64,000 nucleotides of DNA from an uncultured Paracoccaceae bacterium (lineage in GTDB: Bacteria; Pseudomonadota; Alphaproteobacteria; Rhodobacterales; Rhodobacteraceae): NCBI GenBank assembly GCA_947492825.1, contig CANLNT010000001.1, forward strand, positions 2,728,001 through 2,792,000. Direction: 5' to 3'. The notes below the pieces were generated by a model. That model did not search any database. It was not told where the DNA came from and saw only the letters and a program-made list of their open reading frames with translations. Both the position numbers and the translations under genes were made by a program. Positions 33,443-41,241 of the stretch are shown piece after piece; the stretch's first letter is position 1, and every line of letters begins with the position of its first letter.

Positions 33443-33571
33443 TCAAAGACCCGTCGCAAGGGCGGCGGTTCCAACGTAGGCGGCAAACATGCAAAGGACG
33501 AAAATGCGCATTTTTTGTCTTTCTTTTTTCTTGGCGTCAGCGGCTGCTTCTCCCGCTGTTGCCTCGGTCAT
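33443..33571 (-). CDS. 42-aa single-span membrane peptide with charged N-terminus
   Basis: A polar N-terminal half (MTEATAGEAAADAKKKERQK) precedes a membrane segment MRIFVLCMFAAYVGTAALA plus TGL. The hydrophobic part is homologous to the 23-aa peptide encoded 79 bp downstream on the same strand. No clear SD precedes the ATG at 33571. The pair lies against the end of cobN, between the two rightward halves of the cobalamin block. The function is unknown. Confidence 0.6.
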   Translation of the reverse strand: MTEATAGEAAADAKKKERQKMRIFVLCMFAAYVGTAALATGL

Positions 33572-33695
33572 AACGAAACTGGCACCGCCCGGTTAAGCCT
33601 TCGTGATCATCCGCCCGCAAATCCAAGAAAACTGCGACCAAGCGGCCACACTCCGCTGCTGGACCTGAAATTCGTAGCGTCATAACGTCACCCAA

Positions 33696-34148
33696 ATGAC
33701 ACCTCGCCGCATTTCACCTGATGATCCGGCTCTGCCGGCAATGCACGCCCTGATTCACCGCTGTTTTGCCGGAATGAAGGGGCGCGTAGATCCGCCGTCG
33801 TCGGTTCACCGCCTCACGCTCAAGGCGCTCAAGGCGCATGCCCGTGACGCAGAGCTTTGGGCCCTGCCCGATGCCTGCATGATCCTGACGCCCAAAGCGG
33901 ACACGCTCTATCTGGGAAAGCTCGCCGTGGATGCCGCGGCCCGTGGTCAGGGCCGCGCACGCCAACTGATCACATGGGCCAAAACCCGCGCCCGCGCCTT
34001 GCAAAAACCGAGCCTGACACTGGAAACCCGGATTGAGTTGACAGAGAACCATGCCATCTTCCGCGCACTGGGATTTCGCGAAACCGCGCGTACCGCCCAC
34101 CCGGGATTTGATCGCCCCACAAGCATCACATTTACCCTTCTCCTCTGA
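33696..34148 (+). CDS. GNAT-family N-acetyltransferase upstream of cobO
   Basis: 150 aa with the acetyl-CoA-binding stretch LGKLAVDAAARGQGRARQLI and C-terminal TENHAIFRALGFRETARTAHPGF. These are standard GNAT features. The substrate is unknown. It starts 124 bp after the divergent 42-aa peptide gene and ends 33 bp before cobO, so it may head the cobO-bluB operon. It is not an obvious duplicate of the GNAT at 29044. Confidence 0.82.
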   Translation: MTPRRISPDDPALPAMHALIHRCFAGMKGRVDPPSSVHRLTLKALKAHARDAELWALPDACMILTPKADTLYLGKLAVDAAARGQGRARQLITWAKTRARALQKPSLTLETRIELTENHAIFRALGFRETARTAHPGFDRPTSITFTLLL

Positions 34149-34181
34149 CCCGTTACACCCATGCTATAGGGGGATCACATC

Positions 34182-34790
34182 ATGACCGAAGACACCGACC
34201 GCCACGCCACCAAAATGGCCAAGAAAAAGGCCGCCCGTGATAAGATCATGGCCACAAAGACCGACAAAAAGGGCCTGATCATCGTTCATACTGGTAAGGG
34301 CAAAGGCAAATCCTCTGCCGCCTTTGGCATGATCTTCCGCTGCATCGCCCACGACATGAAATGCGCTGTGGTCCAGTTCATCAAGGGCGGCATGTCCACC
34401 GGCGAACGTGACCTCATCATGGGCAAATTCTCCGACACCTGCGCCTTCCACACGATGGGTGAAGGTTTTACTTGGGAAACCCAGGACAAGACCCGCGATA
34501 CCGAAATGGCCCAGGCCGCTTGGGCCAAAGCCAAGGAACTCATTCTGGATGAGACCAACCACATGGTCCTGCTGGACGAAATCAACATCGCGATCCGTTA
34601 CGACTATGTCGATATCGCCGAGGTGGTTGAATTCCTCGCGACCCAAAAACCTGACATGACCCATGTGGTCCTGACTGGCCGCAATGCCCACGACGACCTG
34701 ATCGAAATCGCCGATCTGGTCACAGAGATGGAACTGGTGAAACACCCCTTCCGGTCCGGCGTAAAGGCGCAGATTGGCGTGGAATTCTGA
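34182..34790 (+). CDS. cobO: Cob(I)yrinic acid a,c-diamide adenosyltransferase
   Basis: A 202-aa CobA/CobO-type enzyme that transfers the 5'-deoxyadenosyl group from ATP to Co(I) corrinoids. The P-loop HTGKGKGKSSAAFG lies at ~36-49. QFIKGGMSTGERDLI, HTMGEGFTWETQD and LLDEINIAIRYDY follow the family order. The lysine-rich N-terminal extension is usual. It lies 4 bp before the cupin gene, in the operon leading to bluB. Confidence 0.95.
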   Translation: MTEDTDRHATKMAKKKAARDKIMATKTDKKGLIIVHTGKGKGKSSAAFGMIFRCIAHDMKCAVVQFIKGGMSTGERDLIMGKFSDTCAFHTMGEGFTWETQDKTRDTEMAQAAWAKAKELILDETNHMVLLDEINIAIRYDYVDIAEVVEFLATQKPDMTHVVLTGRNAHDDLIEIADLVTEMELVKHPFRSGVKAQIGVEF

Positions 34791-34793
34791 CCC

Positions 34794-35249
34794 ATGCCAA
34801 AGATCACCAACCCGCGGATTGAAACCGGCACGGATGAACTGGGCAGCTTCACTGCGCAACTCTGGTCGGACGCCGGCGGGTTGACCCAATTTGGCGCTTT
34901 TACCGAAACGCTGACACCCGGCAGCGCCTCTTCCCGCCCGCATTGGCACCTTCACGAGGATGAGATGATCTATATGGTCTCGGGCACCGTCACCCTGCTG
35001 GAAGGCGATGAACAAACACCCCTGCACCCCGGCGATGTCGCCACCTTCAAGGCTGGCACACCGGTCGGCCATTGCCTGCGCAATGACAGCACAAAGGACG
35101 CCACCTATCTGGTGATCGGCACACGCTCCGGCCACGACGTCGGCACCTACACCGACAATGGCGATACCGTCACCATCGCCGATGGGGTCAAGACCCTGCG
35201 CAGCGCTGATGGCACCGTGCAAAAAACCTCACCCTACCACGGAGCATGA
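34794..35249 (+). CDS. Cupin-domain protein in the cobO-bluB operon
   Basis: A 151-aa protein with one cupin barrel. Motif 1 is RPHWHLHEDEMIYMVSGTVTL with metal-ligand His residues H48, H50 and H52-like spacing plus a Glu; motif 2 is HPGDVATFKAGTPVGHCLRN. It probably binds a divalent metal. The substrate is not known. It follows cobO by 4 bp and overlaps the first Lin0512 gene as ATGA, which ties it to the B12 operon and perhaps to metal or lower-ligand handling. Confidence 0.85.
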   Translation: MPKITNPRIETGTDELGSFTAQLWSDAGGLTQFGAFTETLTPGSASSRPHWHLHEDEMIYMVSGTVTLLEGDEQTPLHPGDVATFKAGTPVGHCLRNDSTKDATYLVIGTRSGHDVGTYTDNGDTVTIADGVKTLRSADGTVQKTSPYHGA

Positions 35250-35596
35250 CGATGCCGCGTCACCGCCTTTTGACTGAATTTGGCATGGGCACATCGTTGC
35301 GCCGTCAAGACTATACACAGGCCGCCACCCGCGCGCTGCAGGACGCGCTCTGGCACAATTCGATCAACCTTGCCGAACTCTTTGATCGGCCCAAGTCCGA
35401 CATGCTGATCGACGTTGAAATCGGCGTGCAGCAACCCGATCTGGTCGACACATCCGCACTCGCCAAGGTTTTTCCCTACGGCCAATTCACGTTCCACGTC
35501 ACCCATGGCGGCCTCGATATCCCACGCCCGGATGGCAAGCCCACGGTAATCGCCAATGTCGCAATCCATGTTTCGTTCGATATGTTGCCCGCATGA
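35246..35596 (+). CDS. Lin0512 family protein, first of a tandem pair
   Basis: A 116-aa protein with the family N-terminus RHRLLTEFGMGTSLRRQDYT, then AATRALQDALWHNSINLAEL and VEIGVQQPDLVD. The fold is small and alpha/beta; the function is unknown. It overlaps the cupin upstream and its paralogue downstream, both as ATGA. The pair, about one-third identical by eye, probably forms a heteromer. Confidence 0.88.
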   Translation: MTMPRHRLLTEFGMGTSLRRQDYTQAATRALQDALWHNSINLAELFDRPKSDMLIDVEIGVQQPDLVDTSALAKVFPYGQFTFHVTHGGLDIPRPDGKPTVIANVAIHVSFDMLPA

Positions 35597-35955
35597 CAGA
35601 TCAGCGTTTCATCATCGAAATGGGCATGGGCAATGACCTCTATGGCATGGATTATCAAAAGGCCGCCTCTCGCGCGATAGAAGACGCGATGCGGCATTCC
35701 TCAATTCCGATGTTCGAGGTACTCGACATCCCGCACGAACAGATGCGCATTTCCGTCACCATCGGCGTGCAAGACCCGGATCAAATCGACACCGCCAAGC
35801 TTGCCGCCCTGCTGCCACGTGGTCATGCGACCGTGACAGCCGTCAAAGGCGGGCTGAACTCCACTCACCCCCAGACCGGCAATACCATCGTCATCGCCAC
35901 CGCCGCGATCGAAGCGTTCCTGCCCAATCAAGCCGCAAACTGGTCGCCTGCGTGA
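35593..35955 (+). CDS. Lin0512 family protein, second of a tandem pair
   Basis: A 120-aa paralogue of the preceding protein. The family features are FIIEMGMGNDLYGMDYQKAA, SRAIEDAMRHSSIPMFEVL and VTIGVQDPDQIDTAKLAALL. It overlaps the first copy by 4 bp and bluB by 4 bp (GTGA). The two are divergent enough to have separate roles. Their fixed place between cobO and bluB suggests a step near adenosylation or lower-ligand synthesis, by context only. Confidence 0.88.
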   Translation: MTDQRFIIEMGMGNDLYGMDYQKAASRAIEDAMRHSSIPMFEVLDIPHEQMRISVTIGVQDPDQIDTAKLAALLPRGHATVTAVKGGLNSTHPQTGNTIVIATAAIEAFLPNQAANWSPA

Positions 35956-36575
35956 TCCTGACAGAGGCCCATCGCAGCGCGCTGCAGGACATCCTGGAAT
36001 GGCGACGTGATGTCCGCCACTTCCGCACCGATCCAGTTGACCCCGCGGTCTTGGACCGTCTGAAATCCGCAATGGATCTGGCCCCTTCTGTGGGCAACGC
36101 CCGCCCCTGGCGTATCTTGCAGGTTGAAACGCCAGCCCTGCGCGACACGGTGATTGCCAACTTCGAAGCCGCCAACACAAAGGCCGCCAAACGCTACACC
36201 AGTGAACGGCGCGCCGCCTACGACCGCCTGAAGCTCGCCGGCCTGCGCGACGCACCCATTCACCTTGCCGTCTTCACCGAAACGGACCCTGCGGCAGGTC
36301 ACGGCCTTGGCCGCCAGACCATGCCCGAGATGCTCAACTATTCGACCGTTGCCGCAATCCACACGCTCTGGCTTGCCGCACGGGCCGAAAACATTGGGGT
36401 TGGATGGGTTTCAATCCTCGACGCAGCTGCGCTGCAAAGCAGTCTCAATGCCCCCGCCAACTGGACCCTGACCGCCTATCTTTGCCTCGGCCACGCCGAA
36501 ACCCAGGACGACACACCCTTACTGCACCGCACAAACTGGCAGGAAAACACCGCAACCCGGTGGCGCGTGGTCTAG
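35952..36575 (+). CDS. bluB: 5,6-dimethylbenzimidazole synthase
   Basis: A 207-aa flavin enzyme of the nitroreductase fold that fragments reduced FMN with O2 to make the DMB lower ligand of B12. BluB signatures are LEWRRDVRHFRTDPVDPAVL, MDLAPSVGNARPWRIL and GLGRQTMPEMLNYSTVAAIHTLWLAARAENIGVGWVSILD (split). The GTG start at 35952 overlaps the Lin0512 stop as GTGA. Its stop codon lies inside the stem of the terminator that closes the operon. Presence of bluB implies aerobic synthesis of true cobalamin. Confidence 0.95.
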   Translation: MILTEAHRSALQDILEWRRDVRHFRTDPVDPAVLDRLKSAMDLAPSVGNARPWRILQVETPALRDTVIANFEAANTKAAKRYTSERRAAYDRLKLAGLRDAPIHLAVFTETDPAAGHGLGRQTMPEMLNYSTVAAIHTLWLAARAENIGVGWVSILDAAALQSSLNAPANWTLTAYLCLGHAETQDDTPLLHRTNWQENTATRWRVV

Positions 36576-36595
36576 GGTCCTGACCCTAGCTTCTT
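36572..36595 (+). terminator. Terminator overlapping the bluB stop codon
   Basis: CTAGGGTC-CT-GACCCTAG is a perfect 8-bp stem at 36572-36589, followed by the T-rich CTTCTT of repeat copy B. The stop TAG is part of the stem. The T-run supplied by the repeat may complete the terminator. Confidence 0.6.
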
Positions 36596-36623
36596 CTGGC
36601 CAGAATAATCCCCGCCGGAGGCA
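36591..36623 (+). repeat. Interspersed repeat, copy B (after bluB)
   Basis: TTCTTCTGGCCAGAATAA plus TCCCCGCCGGAGGCA aligns gap-free with copies A, C and D and begins 16 bp after the bluB stop. A GCGCGC-rich hairpin follows near 36652-36670, just past the convergent TPP gene. Confidence 0.75.
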
Positions 36624-36671
36624 CCGCGACGCGGAACGCGGCGCAAAACATCGTGCGCGCGCTTTGCGCGC

Positions 36672-38315
36672 TCAATGCGACAGATCACTCAGGCGCTGCC
36701 CGGTGCTCAACACGTCCGGGTCCAGCACGCATTCGATCACCGCAAGTACACCGCTGGCCCGCGCACGGTCAAAGGCCGCCGCGAATTCCGCACCATCTGT
36801 CACCGTCTCTCCATGCCCGCCATAGGCCCGCGCAAGGGCCGCGTAATCGGGCGACGCGCAATCCGTCCCCGACACCCGCCCCGGATAGGTCTTTTCCTGA
36901 TGCATCCGGATGGTGCCATAACGACCATTGTTCATCACGATCACAATCGGCTTCGCCCCGTGCTGCATGGCCGTCGACATCTCATTCAGGGTCATCTGAA
37001 AACAGCCGTCTCCGGCCAGACACACCACATCACGTCCGGGGTACTCCAGCGATGCCGACACAGCGGCAGGGAACCCATAGCCCATACTGCCAGAGGTTGG
37101 CGCCAATTGGGTGCCATAGCCCTTATGCACAAAATAGCGATGCAACCATGCTGCGTAATTGCCCGCACCACTGGCCAGAATGGCATCTTCCGGCAGAGTG
37201 TCGGACAGCCACTTGATCACCTGTTCCTGCTTCACTGCACCCGGGCTTTCCTGCGGCTGCTGCCACTTTTCAGCATCACGCCGCGCAGCTTTCAACCATG
37301 CCGACGGCTTGGGCGCTTTGCGTTTCTGTGCGCCCTGCCAAAGCGCTGCGATGGCATAATCCGCGCGGTCCACCCAACCGTAAGTCGCACCATAGACTCG
37401 ACCGATTTCCGCTGCATCTGCGTGAATATGCATGATCGTCTTGCCCGACCCACCAACATCCACAAGGCCGTAACCTTGTGTCGGAATGTCGCCAAACCGC
37501 GTCCCTAACAACAGCAAGCAATCCGCGTCGCGCACACGCTGGGCAAGGGCGGGATCCATGCCCACATTCAGCGCGCCCGCAAAGTTTTCATGGCGGTTGT
37601 CGATATAGTCCTGCCTGCGAAACGATGTCACAACCGGCACACCCATTACTTGCGCATAGTTCTGCATCTGGGTCTGGGCCAGCGCCGACCAATGTGGCCC
37701 GCCCACGACAATCAGGGGCCGAACCGCCTGGTCAAGCGTTTCGGAAAAAAGTGCGGCACTCTCAACATGTCCGGCATTGTCCGGCAAAATGATGCCTTCA
37801 AAATCCGGCACCTCCGCAGTGGCGCTCAGCATGTTCTCCGGCAATGCCAGAACAACCGGCCCGGGCCTGCCGGACGTGGCCATCCGCCAGGCCCGCGCGA
37901 TGTACTCCGGCAGACGCTCTGTCTGGTCGACCTGTGCTGTCCATTTCGCCAAGCCGCCAAACATGGCGCGGTAGTCCACCTCCTGAAAGGTCTCGCGATC
38001 GGTTTGTCGATTGTCGATCTGGCCGACAAACAGCACCATCGGCGTGCTATCCTGCATCGCCACATGCACGCCCGCACTGGCGTTTGTGGCCCCCGGCCCC
38101 CGCGTGACAAAACACACACCGGGCTGACCGGTCATTTTGCCATAGGCTTCGGCCATCATCGCGGCCCCACCCTCTTGGCGGCAGACCACATTCTGAATGC
38201 CGCTGTCACGCAACCCGTCAAGGGCGGCCAGAAAGCTCTCTCCCGGAACAGAAAAGACCCGTCGGACCCCCAGTTTCACCAACTGATCACTCAGGATTTT
38301 TCCGCCGTGCCGCAT
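36672..38315 (-). CDS. Thiamine-pyrophosphate-dependent enzyme, acetolactate synthase/decarboxylase type
   Basis: A 547-aa protein with the three-domain TPP fold. The N-terminal PYR domain has catalytic E48 in CRQEGGAAMMAEAYGKMTG and FVTRGPGATNASAGVH. The central domain has PVVTSFRRQDYIDNRHENFAG. The C-terminal PP domain has VCLAGDGCFQMTLNEMSTAMQ and IVMNNGRYGTIR, the GDG-N motif binding Mg-TPP. The substrate cannot be fixed from sequence; the Arg/His-rich middle fits neither standard IlvB nor Oxc. ATG 38315 gives the family start MRHGGKILSDQL. Confidence 0.85.
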   Translation of the reverse strand: MRHGGKILSDQLVKLGVRRVFSVPGESFLAALDGLRDSGIQNVVCRQEGGAAMMAEAYGKMTGQPGVCFVTRGPGATNASAGVHVAMQDSTPMVLFVGQIDNRQTDRETFQEVDYRAMFGGLAKWTAQVDQTERLPEYIARAWRMATSGRPGPVVLALPENMLSATAEVPDFEGIILPDNAGHVESAALFSETLDQAVRPLIVVGGPHWSALAQTQMQNYAQVMGVPVVTSFRRQDYIDNRHENFAGALNVGMDPALAQRVRDADCLLLLGTRFGDIPTQGYGLVDVGGSGKTIMHIHADAAEIGRVYGATYGWVDRADYAIAALWQGAQKRKAPKPSAWLKAARRDAEKWQQPQESPGAVKQEQVIKWLSDTLPEDAILASGAGNYAAWLHRYFVHKGYGTQLAPTSGSMGYGFPAAVSASLEYPGRDVVCLAGDGCFQMTLNEMSTAMQHGAKPIVIVMNNGRYGTIRMHQEKTYPGRVSGTDCASPDYAALARAYGGHGETVTDGAEFAAAFDRARASGVLAVIECVLDPDVLSTGQRLSDLSH

Positions 38316-38433
38316 CGTGCCGAACCTCTTGCCTCTGCATGGCCGCACATTGGGTGAGCCATGGCGCAGTGACAACCCACTTGGCAGAAGACACAAGGCC
38401 GCTAAGTAAGTTGAAACGACAAAGGACATCACC

Positions 38434-38964
38434 ATGACCACGCTACTTGGCCTCTCGGGCAGCCTGCGCGCCGACAGCACCAACACCAAACTGATGCGTA
38501 ACGCAGCAAAGCTATTTGCAGCCGACACATTTATCGAAGGGGACATTCGCCTGCCGCTTTATGACGGAGATCTTGAAACGGCAGAGGGCATCCCCGCAGC
38601 GGTCCAGACCCTTGCAGACCAAATTGCCACGGCAGATGCAGTGATCATCGCAACGCCGGAATACAACAAATCCTTGTCCGGCAGCCTCAAAAACGCACTC
38701 GATTGGGTCAGCCGCACCAAGGGCAGCCCGTGGTCGGGTAAGCCCGTGGCAATCATGTCAGCAGCAGCTGGGCGTGCGGGCGGCGAACGCGCGCAATACG
38801 CGCTGCGCCACGCCATGACCCCGTTCCGCCCAATGATCCTTCAGGGACCAGAGGTGATGGTGGCCGCCAGCGGCAGCCAGTTCGACGATGCCGGAAAGCT
38901 GATAAATGAACAGAATATCAAGGCATTGACGGACCTGATGACCGCCCTGCGCGCCCTGACCTGA
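38434..38964 (+). CDS. NADPH-dependent FMN reductase
   Basis: A 176-aa flavodoxin-fold protein. LLGLSGSLRADSTNTKL binds the FMN phosphate and PEYNKSLSGSLKNALDWVSR is the family signature. It would reduce FMN, quinones or azo compounds using NADPH in the cytoplasm. It is divergent from the TPP enzyme gene with 118 bp between. A link to BluB's need for reduced FMN is possible but only by proximity. Confidence 0.9.
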   Translation: MTTLLGLSGSLRADSTNTKLMRNAAKLFAADTFIEGDIRLPLYDGDLETAEGIPAAVQTLADQIATADAVIIATPEYNKSLSGSLKNALDWVSRTKGSPWSGKPVAIMSAAAGRAGGERAQYALRHAMTPFRPMILQGPEVMVAASGSQFDDAGKLINEQNIKALTDLMTALRALT

Positions 38965-38971
38965 ACAAACC

Positions 38972-39361
38972 TCAGCCGTTATCCTGTGTGGCAACCTCGA
39001 TCAGGTTGCCATCCGGGTCGCGCAGATAAAGCGATGTGATCGGTCCCTGTGCGCCAGTGCGCGCGACCGGCCCCATGATAACCCTGTCGCCCAGGTGCGC
39101 CTGCCACTCCGCCAGCGGTGTGGCGGTCAAAAAGCAAAGATCGGCACTGCCCGGTGTTGCCGCTTTTGCTTTGGGTTCAAACGGAGCGGCCGCGGCGTGC
39201 AAGTTGATCTTTTGTGCCCCAAAGGTCAGCGCGACACGCCGCGACCCATCGGCGGGATAAAACACCTCGATTTCCATCCCCAGCACATCGCAATAGAACG
39301 CGATGGTGGCGTCGATATCCGCAACCGTCAGCACCAGATGGTCCAGGCCTGTCAGTTTCAT
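38972..39361 (-). CDS. VOC-family (glyoxalase/dioxygenase-fold) protein
   Basis: 129 aa: MKLTGLDHLVLTVADIDATI with ligand candidate H8, FYCDVLGMEIEVF, INLHAAAAPFEPKA and a C-terminal YLRDPDGNLIEVAT with the Glu ligand. The pattern is close to the virulence-like/dioxygenase subgroup of VOC proteins. The substrate is unknown. I used ATG 39361; the longer frame to 39661 is unsupported. It ends 7 bp from the convergent FMN reductase. Confidence 0.85.
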   Translation of the reverse strand: MKLTGLDHLVLTVADIDATIAFYCDVLGMEIEVFYPADGSRRVALTFGAQKINLHAAAAPFEPKAKAATPGSADLCFLTATPLAEWQAHLGDRVIMGPVARTGAQGPITSLYLRDPDGNLIEVATQDNG

Positions 39362-39399
39362 GGTTTGCACCCCCACAGATTTCCTGCGACCACATATGG

Positions 39400-40188
39400 A
39401 TGACCAGTGACCAAGTTCAAACCCTGATCGACGTGATGGACCCCGCCCGCGCGCGCGCCTTGCAGGCCACGCTGGGCGCACCACCAACGTTGCAAGCGGG
39501 CGATGCCTTGCCGCCCTTTGCGCATCATATCTACTTTTGGGATCCGCAACCGCCCGATGCCCTTGGCAGCGACGGACACCCCGCCACCGGGGCGTTGTTA
39601 CCCGAAGTGGGGCCGCTGCGCCGCATGTGGGCGGCAGGTAAGCTGACATTTCACCGCCCATTGCTGGCCGGTGTGCGCGCGGAAAAGCTCACCCGCATTG
39701 ACAGCATCACACGCAAGTCAGGACGCTCCGGCCCATTGGCCTTTGTCCGGCTGCGCCATGACATCCGCCAACGCCAGGCGCTTGCACTGACCGAGTATCA
39801 GGAACTCGTCTATCGCCCCAAAAGCGATGCACCACCCGTTACCCCGCCGCAGGCCCCATCGGTTGCGGACTGGGAAGAGGAGATCCGCTTTGATCCCACA
39901 TTGCTGTTCCGTTACTCTGCCCTGACCTTCAACGGTCACCGCATCCACTATGACGCGCCTTATGCGCAGGGCGTCGAAGGTTATGCAGGCCTGATCGTGC
40001 ACGGACCACTCTTGGCACATCTGCTGATGGGGCAGGCGTCGCGGCGGCTAGGTGCGCTTTCGGAATTCACTTACCGCGCCACGGCCCCGCTTATGGTCGA
40101 TGAAACCGCAACGCTCTGCGGCAAGGATGATGCCTATTGGGTGCGCGGGCCGGATGGGCGGCTTTGTATGCAGGCCAGCGCGCGCTAA
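39400..40188 (+). CDS. MaoC-like/FAS1-type dehydratase, mesaconyl-C4-CoA hydratase-like
   Basis: A 262-aa protein with two hot-dog domains. The N-terminal half contains PPFAHHIYFWDPQPPDALGS and the C-terminal half YSALTFNGHRIHYDAPYAQG, the hydratase motif with His. It resembles HTD2/mesaconyl-C4-CoA hydratases that act on branched acyl-CoA thioesters. The exact substrate is not determined. ATG 39400 gives MTSDQVQTLIDVMDP. It overlaps the convergent FAD oxidoreductase by 4 bp. Confidence 0.8.
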   Translation: MTSDQVQTLIDVMDPARARALQATLGAPPTLQAGDALPPFAHHIYFWDPQPPDALGSDGHPATGALLPEVGPLRRMWAAGKLTFHRPLLAGVRAEKLTRIDSITRKSGRSGPLAFVRLRHDIRQRQALALTEYQELVYRPKSDAPPVTPPQAPSVADWEEEIRFDPTLLFRYSALTFNGHRIHYDAPYAQGVEGYAGLIVHGPLLAHLLMGQASRRLGALSEFTYRATAPLMVDETATLCGKDDAYWVRGPDGRLCMQASAR

Positions 40189-41192
40189 GCCACGCTGAAC
40201 CCGTCCGGGATTGTGTCGCGCCCCTCAAGCACCAAATCGGCCATGACCTCACCCACTTTGGGGGCCATGCCAAACCCGATCTTGAAGCCGCCATTGGCGA
40301 TGAACTGACCGGGGTGCAGCGGATGATGCCCCAAGAGCGGCGCGCGGCTTTTGGCGCGCGGGCGAACCCCAGCCCAGCGCGCAATAACGGGCGCATCCGC
40401 GAGCACCGGCATCGCCGCGCGGGCGCGTGTGATCACATCCTCAAGCGTGGCATCGGTGCTGCAAGCATCCACAAAATCACGCTCTGACGTGGACCCAACT
40501 GCCACCGTGCCGTCGCCGTGCGGGATGATATGCAAGCTATCGGCAAAAAGTTGCGGCGCGCCACGGGCATTATATTCCAGCAATGCCGCCTGCCCTTTGA
40601 CGCCATTGCCAAGGCCACCCTCCAGCCCTTGCCAGCCTGTGGCCCAGACAACCTGCCCTTCGGTCGCGCCCTCTACGCCGATCTCTCCGCCCAGCGCCTT
40701 CACAGCTTCAGCCAGGGCGGTGGTGGCCTGTCGCGGATGGATCAGCGCCGACAGCGTGTCGTGGATCAAAAGGCCGGTGGGCGAATGCGGCTCCCACGGG
40801 GCACCTTGCGCCGGGACCACGTCCCATGCTGCATCATCGCCCCAGTGATCCAGCGCCGTCATCGCCCGTCGGCGCGCATGTGCCACGGCGTGGTCATCAG
40901 CCAGCGGCTGCAAACGGCCTGTTCTGGCGTAGCCCGTGGGCAACCCGGCCCTTGCAGAGACACCAGCCCAAAAGTCCTCTGCCATCAGCAGGCTTTCCAG
41001 CTGAAACGCTTTCTTGGGGTTCCAGTTTTCTGGCACATGTGGGGCCAGCGCCCCCACTACGCCGCCAGAAGCTCCGGCGGCCACGCCACCGGGGTCGATG
41101 ACCCGCACTTTTGCGCCGCGCAACACACAGGCATAGGCCACAGACAGGCCAAAGATGCCCGCCCCCATCACCGTGACGTCCGCGATTGCCAT
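40185..41192 (-). CDS. FAD-dependent oxidoreductase (DAO family), possible MnmC2-like partner
   Basis: A 335-aa protein. The N-terminal FAD-binding GxGxxG is in VTVMGAGIFGLSVAYACVLRG. Further signatures are GGVAAGASGGVVGALAPHVP, WATGWQGLEGG, HIIPHGDGTVAVGSTSERDF and WAGVRPRAKSRAPLLG. The family includes glycine oxidase (ThiO) and the C-terminal half of MnmC. It is divergent from mnmD by 49 bp, so it may supply the oxidase step for tRNA wobble-uridine modification, by inference. ATG 41192 (MAIADVTVMGAG) has GAGGG 9 nt upstream; ATG 41201 is an alternative. Confidence 0.85.
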   Translation of the reverse strand: MAIADVTVMGAGIFGLSVAYACVLRGAKVRVIDPGGVAAGASGGVVGALAPHVPENWNPKKAFQLESLLMAEDFWAGVSARAGLPTGYARTGRLQPLADDHAVAHARRRAMTALDHWGDDAAWDVVPAQGAPWEPHSPTGLLIHDTLSALIHPRQATTALAEAVKALGGEIGVEGATEGQVVWATGWQGLEGGLGNGVKGQAALLEYNARGAPQLFADSLHIIPHGDGTVAVGSTSERDFVDACSTDATLEDVITRARAAMPVLADAPVIARWAGVRPRAKSRAPLLGHHPLHPGQFIANGGFKIGFGMAPKVGEVMADLVLEGRDTIPDGFSVA

Positions 41193-41241
41193 TTGGTGCA
41201 TCCCTCGTGCAAAGTCTGCCTGACACCTAAGGCAAAGCCGC

